In this document: positions 43,783 to 53,165 of the stretch, piece after piece
Numbering within the stretch: the first letter of the stretch is position 1
Layout of the letters: each line of letters starts with the position of its first letter
Assembly: GCA_039817885.1 (NCBI GenBank)
Contig: JBCBUY010000002.1
Coordinates: 1-64,000 of the forward strand
Length of the DNA stretch: 64,000 nucleotides
Direction: 5' to 3'
Origin: CALLCD01 sp039817885
GTDB lineage: Bacteria; Pseudomonadota; Alphaproteobacteria; Caulobacterales; Hyphomonadaceae
Program-made: the position numbers and the translations under genes
The notes under the pieces: generated by a model
Told to the model about the DNA's origin: nothing
What the model saw: the letters and a program-made list of their open reading frames with translations, nothing else
The model's database searches: none

Positions 43783-43882
43783 ACTCCCTCTCATTTTTTG
43801 GTCAGCGTTACGAAATTCTAGCGTATTCGCTGTATGCGTGTAATCGAGCCGGTATGCCGGTGGGCTGGACGCAGGTTGCACA

Positions 43883-45106
43883 ATGCAAATGGAGTGGTAC
43901 TTCCAACTTCTGAACCCGCTTGTCTTCATGATCTTCGCGGGCGGGTTCGTCTGTATCGATCGCATGCGGCCAAGTCGTGCGGCCCTTGTCTTCGCCGCAA
44001 GCTATCTCGTTGGATCTCTCGCCTTCCTGTTGGATGTGTTGTTTGAACATAGCGAGAGCATTATTGTGCGCACGGCAATTGCTGGGCTCTACGCGACAAC
44101 AGCGCTTCTCCTGGTCTGCGGTATCTGGCGACATTATCGCGGCCCCGCGCCCTGGCGTCTTCTTGTCGGAATTCTGATATGTCACCTTGCGGTGTATGGC
44201 GCGTTGCTCGCGCTCGAATGGCCATGGATGCGGTCTTTCAGCGCCAATTTTGGATGCGGGATCATCTTCACATTTGGACTCGTCGCAATGCATGGCCAGA
44301 AACATCGCTTTCTGGATTCACTCTTATTCTTTGTACACTCGGCGAGTTGCGTATTGTGCTTTGTGAGACCCGTCGCCATAGCTTTTCTGACGGGCGAACC
44401 GCTTTCCAGCACAACCCATAGCGAGGAGATGTTGCTCGTGTCCTTGCATCTCGTCGTTGCAGCGTCGGCGGTAACGACAGGAATGACGCTTCTTGTCATC
44501 TTGAGCCGTGACATATTTGAAGATCTCAAGGAAAGCTCCGTTCGGGATCCACTGACGGGACTTTTGAACCGCCGCGGTTTTGAAAATGAAGCAACCGCAC
44601 TTCTCCAATCAAGATCAGATCGGACCGTATCGCTCATCGTAGCCGACATAGATCATTTCAAAGCGATCAATGACGCCCACGGTCATGGGACTGGCGACAA
44701 GGTGATTGCTGCAGCTGGTCAACTCATGCAGACGATCGCGGGGCCGACGGGTATTGTCAGCAGAATGGGAGGAGAGGAGTTCATAGTTCTTCTCCCGGAT
44801 ATCGATCTGATCGAGGCCAGTGCACATGCGCAGCGGATGAGAACGTCGATGATATCTCTCTCCGTCTCGGACAATGCTGACAATCTGTCTTGCACGGCGA
44901 GTTTTGGCGTGGCGCAATATCGAACCGGAGAGGATTTGAGCAGCACGATCATGCGCGCCGATCACGCCCTATACTTTGCTAAGACCACCGGGCGAGACTG
45001 CGTCAAAACGGAAACAGACCTCGCAGTTCGCGAACTCAATTCCCTCAATCAAAATGACATTGGGCACGAGTCCTGGAAAGCTGATGCTTCCCAGGATCTT
45101 GCATGA
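43883..45106 (+). CDS. Membrane-bound GGDEF diguanylate cyclase
   Basis: The first 220 or so residues hold about seven membrane helices, starting FQLLNPLVFMIFAGGFVCID. The C-terminal domain is a GGDEF domain: SSVRDPLTGLLNRRGF, then VADIDHFKAINDAHGHGTGD and RMGGEEFIVLL, with the active-site GGEEF intact. So it should make c-di-GMP from GTP. No clear inhibitory RxxD site stands just before GGEEF. Start ATG at 43883 or 43889 (MEWYFQ). It probably links an envelope signal to c-di-GMP. Confidence 0.93.
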   Translation: MQMEWYFQLLNPLVFMIFAGGFVCIDRMRPSRAALVFAASYLVGSLAFLLDVLFEHSESIIVRTAIAGLYATTALLLVCGIWRHYRGPAPWRLLVGILICHLAVYGALLALEWPWMRSFSANFGCGIIFTFGLVAMHGQKHRFLDSLLFFVHSASCVLCFVRPVAIAFLTGEPLSSTTHSEEMLLVSLHLVVAASAVTTGMTLLVILSRDIFEDLKESSVRDPLTGLLNRRGFENEATALLQSRSDRTVSLIVADIDHFKAINDAHGHGTGDKVIAAAGQLMQTIAGPTGIVSRMGGEEFIVLLPDIDLIEASAHAQRMRTSMISLSVSDNADNLSCTASFGVAQYRTGEDLSSTIMRADHALYFAKTTGRDCVKTETDLAVRELNSLNQNDIGHESWKADASQDLA

Positions 45107-45144
45107 TTTCAGTCCAATCTGCGTCCAGCTGCCGTTCCGACCGC

Positions 45145-46578
45145 TTAGGCCGCCTGATATCCGAGGACAGCCTTTACCTCGAGGAATTCCTCAAGGCCAA
45201 ACTCGCCCCATTCGCGCCCGTTTCCAGATTGCCGATACCCACCGAAGGGAGCTGCAAAGTCGGCACCTGCTCCGTTCAAATGTACATTCCCGGTACGGAG
45301 CTGTTTGGCCACCTTTCGCGCCCGTTCAACATCTCCAGACTGTACGTATCCTGACAGACCATAGACGGTATCATTGGCCATCTCGATCGCTTCTTCCTCG
45401 GTGCCGTAGGGGATCATTACCAGCACGGGTCCGAAGATTTCCTCGCGAGCGATCGTCATGTCATTACGCACATCTGCAAAGACAGTTGGGCGAGCAAAGT
45501 AGCCCTTATTGAAGCCTTCCGGGCGGCCAGGACCGCCGGCAACAAGCGTCGCACCCTCTTCAATGCCCTTTTGGATCAGATCCTGCACCCTTTGGTACTG
45601 ATTGGCGTTCGAAATAGGGCCGATTGCGCCTCTCGGGGCGTCCGCTGGCATGGCGACCTTCACACTCTCAGCGGCGGCGCGGGCGATTTCGATGGCTTCT
45701 GCTTGCTGATCTTGCTGGACGAACATGCGTGATGGTGCATTACAAGACTGACCGGAATTGGTCATCATCTGCATGACGCCGCCACCAACTGCCTTCTGAA
45801 GATCGGCGTCGGGAAGGACAATATTGGCCGATTTCCCACCAAGCTCCTGAGCAACACGTTTGACGGTTGGTGCCGCAGCCTGGGCCACCAATACGCCTGC
45901 GCGTGTCGATCCCGTAAAGCTCATCATATCGACGTCCGGGTGCCCAGAGAGATATGCACCGACGCCCGGGCCGTCGCCGTTCACAAGGTTGAACACGCCG
46001 GGCGGGACGCCAGCCTCATGAATGATCTCAGCGAGCAGCATCGCATCAAGCGGCGCAATCTCCGACGGTTTCAGCACCATGGTGCAGCCGGCCGCAATCG
46101 CGGGGGCAACTTTGCAAGCCACTTGGTTCGCCGGCCAGTTCCACGGCGTGATAAAGCCACAAACACCGATGGCCTCCTTGCGGAGCATGGTTGAGCCTTT
46201 CAGCTCTTCAAATTCGTATTCTCGCAGGATTTTCGCGGTGTTCGCATAGTGTCCGAGGCCGGCAGGTGCCTGCGCAGCGTTCGCCAGCCACATTGGCGCG
46301 CCCATTTGGTTAGAAATGGCTCCGGCAATGTCGCCGAGCCGAGCTTGATACCCCGCCGCAATCTTATCCAATAGTTCGGCACGATACTCGACACTGGTTT
46401 CAGAAAATGCGGGGAAGGCGGCTTTGGCGGCTGCGACGGCTTTGTCCACATCTGCTGCTGATCCAATCGATATACGCGCAAAGGGTTCTTCAGTGGCTGG
46501 ATTCTCAATATCCAGTGCGCGCGGCTCGGCCGGGTCCACCCATTCACCGTTGATATAGAATTGAAGATAGTCCTGCAT
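45145..46578 (-). CDS. NAD(P)-dependent aldehyde dehydrogenase
   Basis: ALDH-superfamily enzymes oxidise aldehydes to acids with NAD(P). The 477-residue chain has FITPWNWPANQVACKVAPAI, catalytic E245 in AQELGGKSANIVL and the nucleophile C279 in NSGQSCNAPSR. C-terminal blocks GLSGYVQSGD and NVHLNGAGADFAAPFGGYRQ follow. The substrate is not predictable. AGGGAG lies eight bases before the ATG. It converges on the GGDEF gene. Confidence 0.93.
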   Translation of the reverse strand: MQDYLQFYINGEWVDPAEPRALDIENPATEEPFARISIGSAADVDKAVAAAKAAFPAFSETSVEYRAELLDKIAAGYQARLGDIAGAISNQMGAPMWLANAAQAPAGLGHYANTAKILREYEFEELKGSTMLRKEAIGVCGFITPWNWPANQVACKVAPAIAAGCTMVLKPSEIAPLDAMLLAEIIHEAGVPPGVFNLVNGDGPGVGAYLSGHPDVDMMSFTGSTRAGVLVAQAAAPTVKRVAQELGGKSANIVLPDADLQKAVGGGVMQMMTNSGQSCNAPSRMFVQQDQQAEAIEIARAAAESVKVAMPADAPRGAIGPISNANQYQRVQDLIQKGIEEGATLVAGGPGRPEGFNKGYFARPTVFADVRNDMTIAREEIFGPVLVMIPYGTEEEAIEMANDTVYGLSGYVQSGDVERARKVAKQLRTGNVHLNGAGADFAAPFGGYRQSGNGREWGEFGLEEFLEVKAVLGYQAA

Positions 46579-46759
46579 CTCGGAACTCCCTGATCTTGTG
46601 TTCTCATACGCTGGGACAGCTTATAGCGCAGGTTTACCACGTGCGAAGGGCTATCCTTAGGGAAATTTCCAATCAATCTGACGCCGAAATCAGTGTCGGA
46701 CCGAACACATCCCACAATTGTGATATGGCTTATGCCGCCAAGTGATCTAGGTCAGCGAT

Positions 46760-47686
46760 GTGATAAAGCAGGCCACGATCTCCGAACGCAAAACTGAAGA
46801 GCTGGAAACCATTCCCGCGGCAGACTTGATCCGGAGCTGGCAAAGCGATTTCAGCATCGACACGGGTCACCTCTTTTCAGGTATCGAGACCATTCGCATG
46901 GTTCGTGATACCGATACCGGCATCGTCGCGTTTGATCCGCCAGTGCTCGGTGATGCGGCCTTCTATAACGCCCTTAGGGCATTCAAGTGGTATCACCCTC
47001 CAACCAAAGAAGAATATGCTGAGGCGGCCTCCTGGCATCGTCCGTCGGATAGGATCATCGATGTGGGGGCAGGCCATGGCGGCTTTGCCGACCATGTGCC
47101 TCAGAACCAATATTTTGGTTTGGAAACCGATCCCCAGGCCGTATCAAACTGTAAATCCCGCGGCCTAAATGTCTTGAACGCGAGCATGGCGGACTATCGC
47201 GACAGGCCCGATGCGATGTCCGCAGACCTTGTGACGGCGTTCCAGGTCTTGGAACATGTCAGCGCCCCCGATCTCTTCATCGACGATATGGCCAGCCTCG
47301 CAAGTCCGGGGGGGCGGCTTGTTATCGGCGTGCCCGACGCTGAGTCCTACGTATCGGATCTTCCCGACTTTATGCTCAACGCGCCGCCGCATCACATCAC
47401 ATGGTGGACCGAGGCGTCCCTGACAGGGCTTCTAAAATCAAAGGGTATGCAGATTCTCGCCGTGCAGCGATTTCGCGTTGAACCCTGGGAACGGCAGCTC
47501 TGGTGGATGGCTTGGGTCGCGCGCATTGCCCGTCCGAAAGATGGTCAGCGGTTCGGATCAGGAATGCGGGCGAGGAAGGTCGTCTCTTATATCCTGTCGC
47601 TTCTGCTGCAGATTATTCGCCCGCCACGGACGGCTTGTGGCTCGACATTGCTTGTCATCGCCGAAAAGAAAAAGGGCCGCGACTAG
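46760..47686 (+). CDS. Class I SAM-dependent methyltransferase
   Basis: The 308-residue protein has IIDVGAGHGGFADHVPQ (motif I) and DLVTAFQVLEHVSAPDLFID, then SPGGRLVIGVPDAESY. This pattern is close to type-11/23 methyltransferases that act on small molecules or glycans. It has a GTG start with AGG about nine bases upstream. The stop codon sits in the loop of the terminator that ends the facing H-NS gene. Substrate unknown. Confidence 0.82.
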   Translation: MIKQATISERKTEELETIPAADLIRSWQSDFSIDTGHLFSGIETIRMVRDTDTGIVAFDPPVLGDAAFYNALRAFKWYHPPTKEEYAEAASWHRPSDRIIDVGAGHGGFADHVPQNQYFGLETDPQAVSNCKSRGLNVLNASMADYRDRPDAMSADLVTAFQVLEHVSAPDLFIDDMASLASPGGRLVIGVPDAESYVSDLPDFMLNAPPHHITWWTEASLTGLLKSKGMQILAVQRFRVEPWERQLWWMAWVARIARPKDGQRFGSGMRARKVVSYILSLLLQIIRPPRTACGSTLLVIAEKKKGRD

Positions 47687-47693
47687 GCGGCCC
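47663..47693 (-). terminator. Intrinsic terminator of the H-NS gene, overlapping the methyltransferase 3' end
   Basis: On the minus strand GGGCCGC pairs with GCGGCCC over seven G-C pairs with a six-base loop, and TTTTTCTTTTC follows. On the plus strand the hairpin spans the methyltransferase stop codon. Confidence 0.72.
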
Positions 47694-47717
47694 CTCTCCA
47701 GAAAATTGATTTCGCCA

Positions 47718-48158
47718 CTAAGACGCGACGGCGAACTTTTGCCGCTTATGGCCGGCATCCTCGTGGGCACGTAGCCAGATCGGCGTCCGACCGCGACCAG
47801 ACCACGTATCGCCGGTTTTCGGATCACGAAATTTAATCGGCGCTTTGCCAATAGGCTTGCGCTTGGTTGTTTTTGTTTTCTTGACCTTGGTCGTTGATGA
47901 CGTCTCGACCAGTTTCAATTTTGGCTTTGCAGCTTTGCGGGGTTTCCGCCGTTTCGTTGCGGTTGCTCGCGTCTTCTTGGCGACCGGCTTCACCGCGGCT
48001 GGTGTGTGCGCCTCGGCAAACGCCTTGAGTTCCTGAATGCGTTTCTCAAGATCCGAGACTTCCGCAGCCGCCTTGGCTGCGATCGCTCGGTCGACCTGAT
48101 CTCGGAGTTTGATGAGGCTGGATAGAGATTTATCTGAAAGTGAAATTTTTTTAGACAT
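47718..48158 (-). CDS. H-NS family nucleoid protein with a basic linker
   Basis: The 146-residue protein has an N-terminal coiled-coil oligomerisation region (LIKLRDQVDRAIAAKAAAEV). A long Lys/Arg/Ala/Thr-rich linker follows, beginning near residue 58 (VAKKTRATATKRRKPRKAAK). The C-terminal H-NS motif is KFRDPKTGDTWSGRGRTPIW, with the AT-hook-like GRGR loop. It should bind AT-rich DNA and bring about silencing. The long basic linker is a notable trait, like the tail of the MarR protein at 3778. An intrinsic terminator follows. Confidence 0.88.
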   Translation of the reverse strand: MSKKISLSDKSLSSLIKLRDQVDRAIAAKAAAEVSDLEKRIQELKAFAEAHTPAAVKPVAKKTRATATKRRKPRKAAKPKLKLVETSSTTKVKKTKTTKRKPIGKAPIKFRDPKTGDTWSGRGRTPIWLRAHEDAGHKRQKFAVAS

Positions 48159-48299
48159 TGGTGGCTCCCGTGCAAGACTGTTCGTGTACGTAATAGGCTG
48201 AACTGTTTACCGAGAAGCGAATAGTTTCTTATATCCGGGTAAATATTCAAACTTTTTCAGGCTGGACATAATCAGTCTACTGCGTCACTTGGCTGGCCT

Positions 48300-49517
48300 A
48301 TGTCCCACCGGTTCGCAGCTTTCCGTCACCTCTCCTACCGCAGGTATTTTGCATCTCGGTTTGCAACCGCTTTTGCCGTTCAAATTGTTTCAGTTGCGGT
48401 CGGTTGGCAAATATATGATCAGACACAAAACGCAGCATTGCTGGGTTGGATCGGTCTCGTGCAGTTCTTACCTGCTTTGCTTTTGGTCGTCGTAACGGGC
48501 GTGACGGCAGATCGCGTTGGGCGACGGCTTGTGATGGGCAGCGCGATATTGCTCGAGATGTTTTGCGCAGGCGCAATACTTGTCCTTGCCGCCATCCAGC
48601 AATTTAATCCCGTTTGGGTCCTCACCATCTTGACGATCTTCGGCATTGCCCGCGCATTCCTGTCGCCGGCATCAGCCTCGCTCGCCGTCAATATTGTCCC
48701 AACCAAAGATTTCGCGAATGCCGTGGGCTGGACGGCGTCCTCCTGGCAAATGGCGTCGATACTCGGTCCGGTTGCGGGAGGTTTGCTTTATGGCATATCT
48801 CCAATCGTCGCCTATTCGACGGCAGTGCTAACCCTTGGCACATCCGCCATGCTGATTTTCTCAATACCAAAGCCAAACCAACGCGTGTCCGGAGAACCAA
48901 CAACGCTCTCCACCTTGCTCGGTGGGTTTTCATATGTGTGGAAAGAGAAGGTCGTATTCGGAGCAATCTCTTTGGATCTGTTCGCGGTGTTGCTTGGCGG
49001 TGCCGTGGCGCTTCTGCCAATATATGCCAGAGATATTCTGGACCTCGGGCCGACTGGCCTCGGATTACTGAGGGCTGCCCCTGGAATTGGGGCCATCACA
49101 TTGCTTGCGATTGTAACGGCGTTTCCGATCCGGGACCATGCCGGGATTATTCTGTTTGTGAGCGTGGCGCTCTTTGGCCTGTCCACGGTCGTATTCGGGG
49201 CGTCGACAATTGCCTGGGTTTCGATTCTCGCATTGATGTTGGTCGGAGGCTTCGACATGATATCGGTCTTGATCCGGGAAGTGCTGCTGCAGTTGTGGAC
49301 ACCGGACGAGGTGAGGGGGCGCGTGAACGCCGTGAATTCCATCTTCCTCGGTGCCTCTAATGAGCTGGGTGAGGCGCGCGCCGGTTTCATGGCCGCAAAA
49401 CTCGGAGCCGTATTTACCGTCGTCGCAGGGGGCGTTGCAGCTATGGCAGTGGCTGCGGCCTGGTCCGCACTGTTTCCAGGCTTAAGAAAAGCGCGTCATC
49501 TCGAGAGTCGAACTTAG
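48300..49517 (+). CDS. MFS transporter (EntS/MFS_3 type)
   Basis: The 405-residue protein has about twelve helices and belongs to the MFS_3-type group of small-molecule exporters. Family traits are SRFATAFAVQIVSVAVGWQI, GVTADRVGRRLVMGSAILLE and, in the C-terminal half, QLWTPDEVRGRVNAVNSIFL. Such proteins often export siderophores, macrolides or other small molecules. No synthesis genes are near. Ribosome binding site not clear. The gene converges with a DUF853 gene; their ends overlap by four bases. Confidence 0.82.
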   Translation: MSHRFAAFRHLSYRRYFASRFATAFAVQIVSVAVGWQIYDQTQNAALLGWIGLVQFLPALLLVVVTGVTADRVGRRLVMGSAILLEMFCAGAILVLAAIQQFNPVWVLTILTIFGIARAFLSPASASLAVNIVPTKDFANAVGWTASSWQMASILGPVAGGLLYGISPIVAYSTAVLTLGTSAMLIFSIPKPNQRVSGEPTTLSTLLGGFSYVWKEKVVFGAISLDLFAVLLGGAVALLPIYARDILDLGPTGLGLLRAAPGIGAITLLAIVTAFPIRDHAGIILFVSVALFGLSTVVFGASTIAWVSILALMLVGGFDMISVLIREVLLQLWTPDEVRGRVNAVNSIFLGASNELGEARAGFMAAKLGAVFTVVAGGVAAMAVAAAWSALFPGLRKARHLESRT

Positions 49518-51028
49518 CGTCGGCGTCCTCCTAGGATGCCGCGAAGGACATACCGAGTCACATCCCGCGCTATTGTGCGAGTCACAGTTTTGACGGCAGC
49601 CTCCGTCGGCGTTTGGCGGGACGAGCGCCGACGGCTGCGAGACTTGCGCGCTTTTGCTTTTTCACCGTCCCGTTTGGCCCTCTCTTCTTCCTCGGCCAGG
49701 CGCTCAGCAGCTTCCGCGGCCTCTTCCTCTCGTCTTGCCAGGATCTCATAGGCAGATTCCCGGTCGATGGCCTCATCATATTGTCCGCGAAGCGGGCTCT
49801 CTGACATAATCGCATCGCGCTCGGCATCTGTGGCTGGCCCGAGCCGCGAGGATGGGGGTCTTATCAATGTGCGTTGAACGACACCCGGCCGGCCTTTCTC
49901 ATCGAGTGTCGAAACGAGTGCTTCGCCAACGCCAAGTTCCGTGATGACATCTTCAGTATCGAAATCGGGATTCTCGCGGAAACTCTCCGCCGCGGCACGG
50001 ACGCCCTTGCGCTCGGCAGGCGTATAGGCGCGCAAGGCATGCTGTATCCGATTACCAAGTTGAGCCAGCACACTCTCCGGTAGATCGCGCGGGTTTTGCG
50101 TCACAAAGAACACGCCAACACCTTTGGAGCGGATCAGCCGGACAACTTGTTCGATTTTCTCAAGAAGAGCCCGAGGCGCATCATTAAAGAGCAAATGAGC
50201 CTCATCGAAGAAGAACACCATTTTTGGCTTTTTGGGATCACCGATTTCTGGAAGTTGTTCGAAGAGCTCAGACAACAGCCACAAGAGAAAGGTCGAATAG
50301 AGCCGCGGCGAATTGATGAGCTTCGTCGAGTCCAGCACGTTCACGAAACCGCGGCCGTCCCGCGTGGTGCGCATAAGGTCTTCAAGCCGAAGGGCCGGCT
50401 CACCAAAGAAGTCTTCGGCACCTTCGCGTTCAAGCACCAGCAGATTTCTCTGGATGGCTCCGATAGAGGCCTTGGCGACATTCCCATATTCCGATGAAAT
50501 CTCGGCAGCGACCGCCTTGTCGCTCATATGGATGAGCAGTTTCCGCAAGTCCTTTAGGTCCAGAAGGAGCATGTCATTATCGTCGGCATACTCAAACGCG
50601 ATGGTCAGCACGCCCTCTTGAGTGTCCGTCAAATCCATTAGCCGCGAGAGCAGCAGCGGGCCCATTTCTGATATTGTCGTGCGAACGGGGTGTCCGTTCT
50701 CGCCGAAGACGTCCCAGAAGATTGTGGGGCTGGCTTCATATCCGTAATCGGTAAATCCAATTGTCTCGGCCCGAGAGATCAGCTTGTCGTGAAGTTTATG
50801 GTCATGACTGCCGGCAATGGTGATACCGGAAAGGTCGCCTTTCACATCTGCACAGAACACGGGAACGCCTTGGGCAGAAAATCCCTCTGCGAGGATTTGT
50901 AAGGTGACGGTTTTTCCAGTGCCCGTTGCGCCCGCCACGAGTCCGTGGCGGTTTGCCCTGTCGAGAAGCAAGACTTGTGGGTCATTTTGCGCCGTGCCAG
51001 CGCCCCCAATAAAAATTGAATCGGTCAT
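49514..51028 (-). CDS. DUF853 / HerA-like ATPase
   Basis: The 504-residue protein belongs to the YjgR (DUF853) group of HerA/FtsK-type ATPases. Walker A is GATGTGKT (33-40) and Walker B lies in MVFFFDEAHLLFNDA. Further blocks are FCADVKGDLSGI and VFFVTQNPRDLPESVLAQLG. The C-terminus is a basic, charged coil (RREEEAAEAAERLAEEEERA and RKSRSRRRSSRQ). Function unknown; it may process DNA ends or act in stress. No nuclease partner gene (such as NurA) is next to it. Confidence 0.85.
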   Translation of the reverse strand: MTDSIFIGGAGTAQNDPQVLLLDRANRHGLVAGATGTGKTVTLQILAEGFSAQGVPVFCADVKGDLSGITIAGSHDHKLHDKLISRAETIGFTDYGYEASPTIFWDVFGENGHPVRTTISEMGPLLLSRLMDLTDTQEGVLTIAFEYADDNDMLLLDLKDLRKLLIHMSDKAVAAEISSEYGNVAKASIGAIQRNLLVLEREGAEDFFGEPALRLEDLMRTTRDGRGFVNVLDSTKLINSPRLYSTFLLWLLSELFEQLPEIGDPKKPKMVFFFDEAHLLFNDAPRALLEKIEQVVRLIRSKGVGVFFVTQNPRDLPESVLAQLGNRIQHALRAYTPAERKGVRAAAESFRENPDFDTEDVITELGVGEALVSTLDEKGRPGVVQRTLIRPPSSRLGPATDAERDAIMSESPLRGQYDEAIDRESAYEILARREEEAAEAAERLAEEEERAKRDGEKAKARKSRSRRRSSRQTPTEAAVKTVTRTIARDVTRYVLRGILGGRRR

Positions 51029-51204
51029 AAGCCGCCAAATCCCCTCATAGAATCGTCGCCCAAGCTATCGTCAAACTATTCGTGAGCAAGAGGGAGAGGC
51101 ATTTGACCCGGTGTGAAGTCGATCCGTGCCATAAAGCCGGAAAGCCGCGATCCCTATTAACCACGCCCGCGGCGTAGCCAGAATCCACCCAAGGGGAATT
51201 CACG

Positions 51205-51894
51205 ATGGGAAAAATTGTACAACCGCCAAAAGTCTACGATCGTAAGCCAGTGAAGCTCCTCCTGTATCGCTGGGGTGGCAAATGGGGCCCGTTCAAGGTG
51301 AAGATCCCATGCGGTGAGTGTTCTCTCACCCAAGACGTCATCAAGGATACGCTCGAGAATGAACTCGCCAATGCTGAAGTCGAATACGAGGTCAAGGACT
51401 GGCTGAGTCACATGCTGGAAGCCTCTTTTAAAGGAGCCCGTCACGCGCCTTGTATCTTGGTCAATGACAAAGTGATTGCCCAGGGCGGTGCTCTAAATCG
51501 TGGCCTGCTCGCTGAAATCGTCATGAACGAACATGTCCAGCACTTTCCAATGGAAGGCACACATATCTTCGGCAAGGAGAGCTGCCCATTCTGCAAAAGA
51601 GCCAAAGCAGATATGGACCGCCTGGGGGTCCCCTATACCTACCACGACGTCGTGAAGAATCCTGGCGCAATGTACGAAATGATCGCCCGCGTGAAACCGA
51701 TTATCGGGCCGAAAACACCGGTGACCTTGCCGCAGATCTGGGTCGACGGTGCCTATGTTGGCGGGTCTGATGAGCTGCGCGCCAAATACGGTATCGAGGA
51801 CGCGCCAGTAGAAAACACAGTCGATCAAACTGCGCCGCAACCCTCTCAGGCAAAAGGATACTGGGACACAAAGGCCGCCTCCAGCGCTGCATAG
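51205..51894 (+). CDS. Two-domain thioredoxin/glutaredoxin-like protein
   Basis: The 229-residue protein has two thioredoxin-fold parts. The first holds CGEC at residues 36-39 (VKIPCGECSLTQDV). The second is glutaredoxin-like: HIFGKESCPFCKRAKADMDR (C127, C130), then TPVTLPQIWVDGAYVGGSDE with the cis-proline and GSH-binding GG. A low-complexity tail ends the chain. Two active sites in one chain suggest a relay of electrons or metals, but the role is unknown. The ribosome binding site is good (AAGGGGAAT before the ATG). Confidence 0.83.
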   Translation: MGKIVQPPKVYDRKPVKLLLYRWGGKWGPFKVKIPCGECSLTQDVIKDTLENELANAEVEYEVKDWLSHMLEASFKGARHAPCILVNDKVIAQGGALNRGLLAEIVMNEHVQHFPMEGTHIFGKESCPFCKRAKADMDRLGVPYTYHDVVKNPGAMYEMIARVKPIIGPKTPVTLPQIWVDGAYVGGSDELRAKYGIEDAPVENTVDQTAPQPSQAKGYWDTKAASSAA

Positions 51895-51958
51895 GCAAGT
51901 TGACGCTTGAGGCGAGGCCAATCAGTTTGGCTTGTCCCGTCAGGGGGAGGGCTAGACT

Positions 51959-53050
51959 ATGGACCGGTCAACCAAAGTTGGCGTCTGGATTATCGCCGCC
52001 GGCGTTATCGTAGGATTTCTGTATCTTGGACGTGCGCTGCTCGCGCCGTTCGCCATGGCTGTTTTTCTTTTCCTGGTTATGGAAGGGTTCGCTGGCGCGA
52101 TCGACCGTCGGTCGCGGCTCGTCAAGCGAGGGGCAGCCAGACTTTTTTCGATACTCATCGTCACATTCGGATTCGGCCTTTACATCGCATTGCTGGCAAG
52201 AGGGGTCGCCCAGTTCGGGGGGCAATCAGCCTTATACGAAAATCGAATCAATGAGCTCATTTCAGACATCTATTCCGCCGTACAATTATCCAACGCACCG
52301 ACCTTGTCTGACCTATTGTTCGGCGAGCCCGGGCGGCGACTGCTTGCAACACTCGGCGCGACAACCGGCGAACTGAGTGAAAACCTAATCCTGATTTTTC
52401 TCTATGTCGGCTTCTTGTTCCTGGCTCAATCGAACTGGTCGATGAAGCTCGACCTAATTTTTAAGGAGCGAGACCAAAGGGAACAGGTCCGTGACGTGGG
52501 AGACGCGGCGCTGAGGGGTATAGAGACCTATCTCTGGACACAGACCGTGATCTCCTTGTTCACAACCATACTGACTTACATGACATTGATACTCCTCGGA
52601 GCGGAAAATGCTCTGTTTCTGGCGGCGCTCATATTCGTGCTGAACTATATCCCGACAATCGGCTCAATTGTTGCCGCACTCGTTCCACTCTTGTTTGTAA
52701 TTGTGCAACCAACCGTGCCGGGTTGGGTGCCAGGCTCAGCGCCGGAAAACAGCTATATCTATGCCGCGATCGTTTTTGCGGGCGTCAGTTTTTGGCAGTT
52801 TTTCTTCGGCAATTTTGTTCAGCCGAGAATGATGGGCGACTCGCTCAACCTATCCGCGCTTGTTGTCCTGATAGCACTTGCGGTTTGGGGGGCGATTTGG
52901 GGGATCCCGGGCATGTTTTTGTCAGCCCCACTAACGGTTTTGATGATGATTCTCTTCGCTCAATCTGATTCCACCCGGTGGATCGCCATACTTCTGTCCG
53001 CCGATGGAAAACCAAATAAATATCAACTCCAGCCCGCTCCGGAATCATGA
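51959..53050 (+). CDS. AI-2E family membrane protein
   Basis: This 363-residue protein has seven or eight membrane helices and the AI-2E (TqsA/PerM-like) pattern: an N-terminal LGRALLAPFAMAVFLFLVME, and in the second half LIFVLNYIPTIGSIVAALVP, then NFVQPRMMGDSLNLSALVVL and GIPGMFLSAPLTVLMMILFA. Members have been linked to export of the quorum signal AI-2 or to Na+/H+ exchange. The substrate cannot be told. GGGGGAGG lies just before the ATG. Confidence 0.9.
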   Translation: MDRSTKVGVWIIAAGVIVGFLYLGRALLAPFAMAVFLFLVMEGFAGAIDRRSRLVKRGAARLFSILIVTFGFGLYIALLARGVAQFGGQSALYENRINELISDIYSAVQLSNAPTLSDLLFGEPGRRLLATLGATTGELSENLILIFLYVGFLFLAQSNWSMKLDLIFKERDQREQVRDVGDAALRGIETYLWTQTVISLFTTILTYMTLILLGAENALFLAALIFVLNYIPTIGSIVAALVPLLFVIVQPTVPGWVPGSAPENSYIYAAIVFAGVSFWQFFFGNFVQPRMMGDSLNLSALVVLIALAVWGAIWGIPGMFLSAPLTVLMMILFAQSDSTRWIAILLSADGKPNKYQLQPAPES

Positions 53051-53131
53051 AATAGAGTACATATACTGAAGTTTCCCCTTGGCGTTTGTCTCAGCGGTGC
53101 CATATTCAGCAGAGCTTTTCTGTTACCAGTA

Positions 53132-53159
53132 TTGGAATTTGGCGAACTTAATGTAAGAT
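53132..53159 (+). promoter_or_regulatory. Promoter of a candidate small RNA
   Basis: TTGGAA (53132-53137) and TAAGAT (53154-53159) are 16 bases apart, a good sigma-70-type promoter. It lies 82 bases after the AI-2E gene and about seven bases before the likely start of the small RNA. Confidence 0.5.
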
Positions 53160-53165
53160 CGCCAA

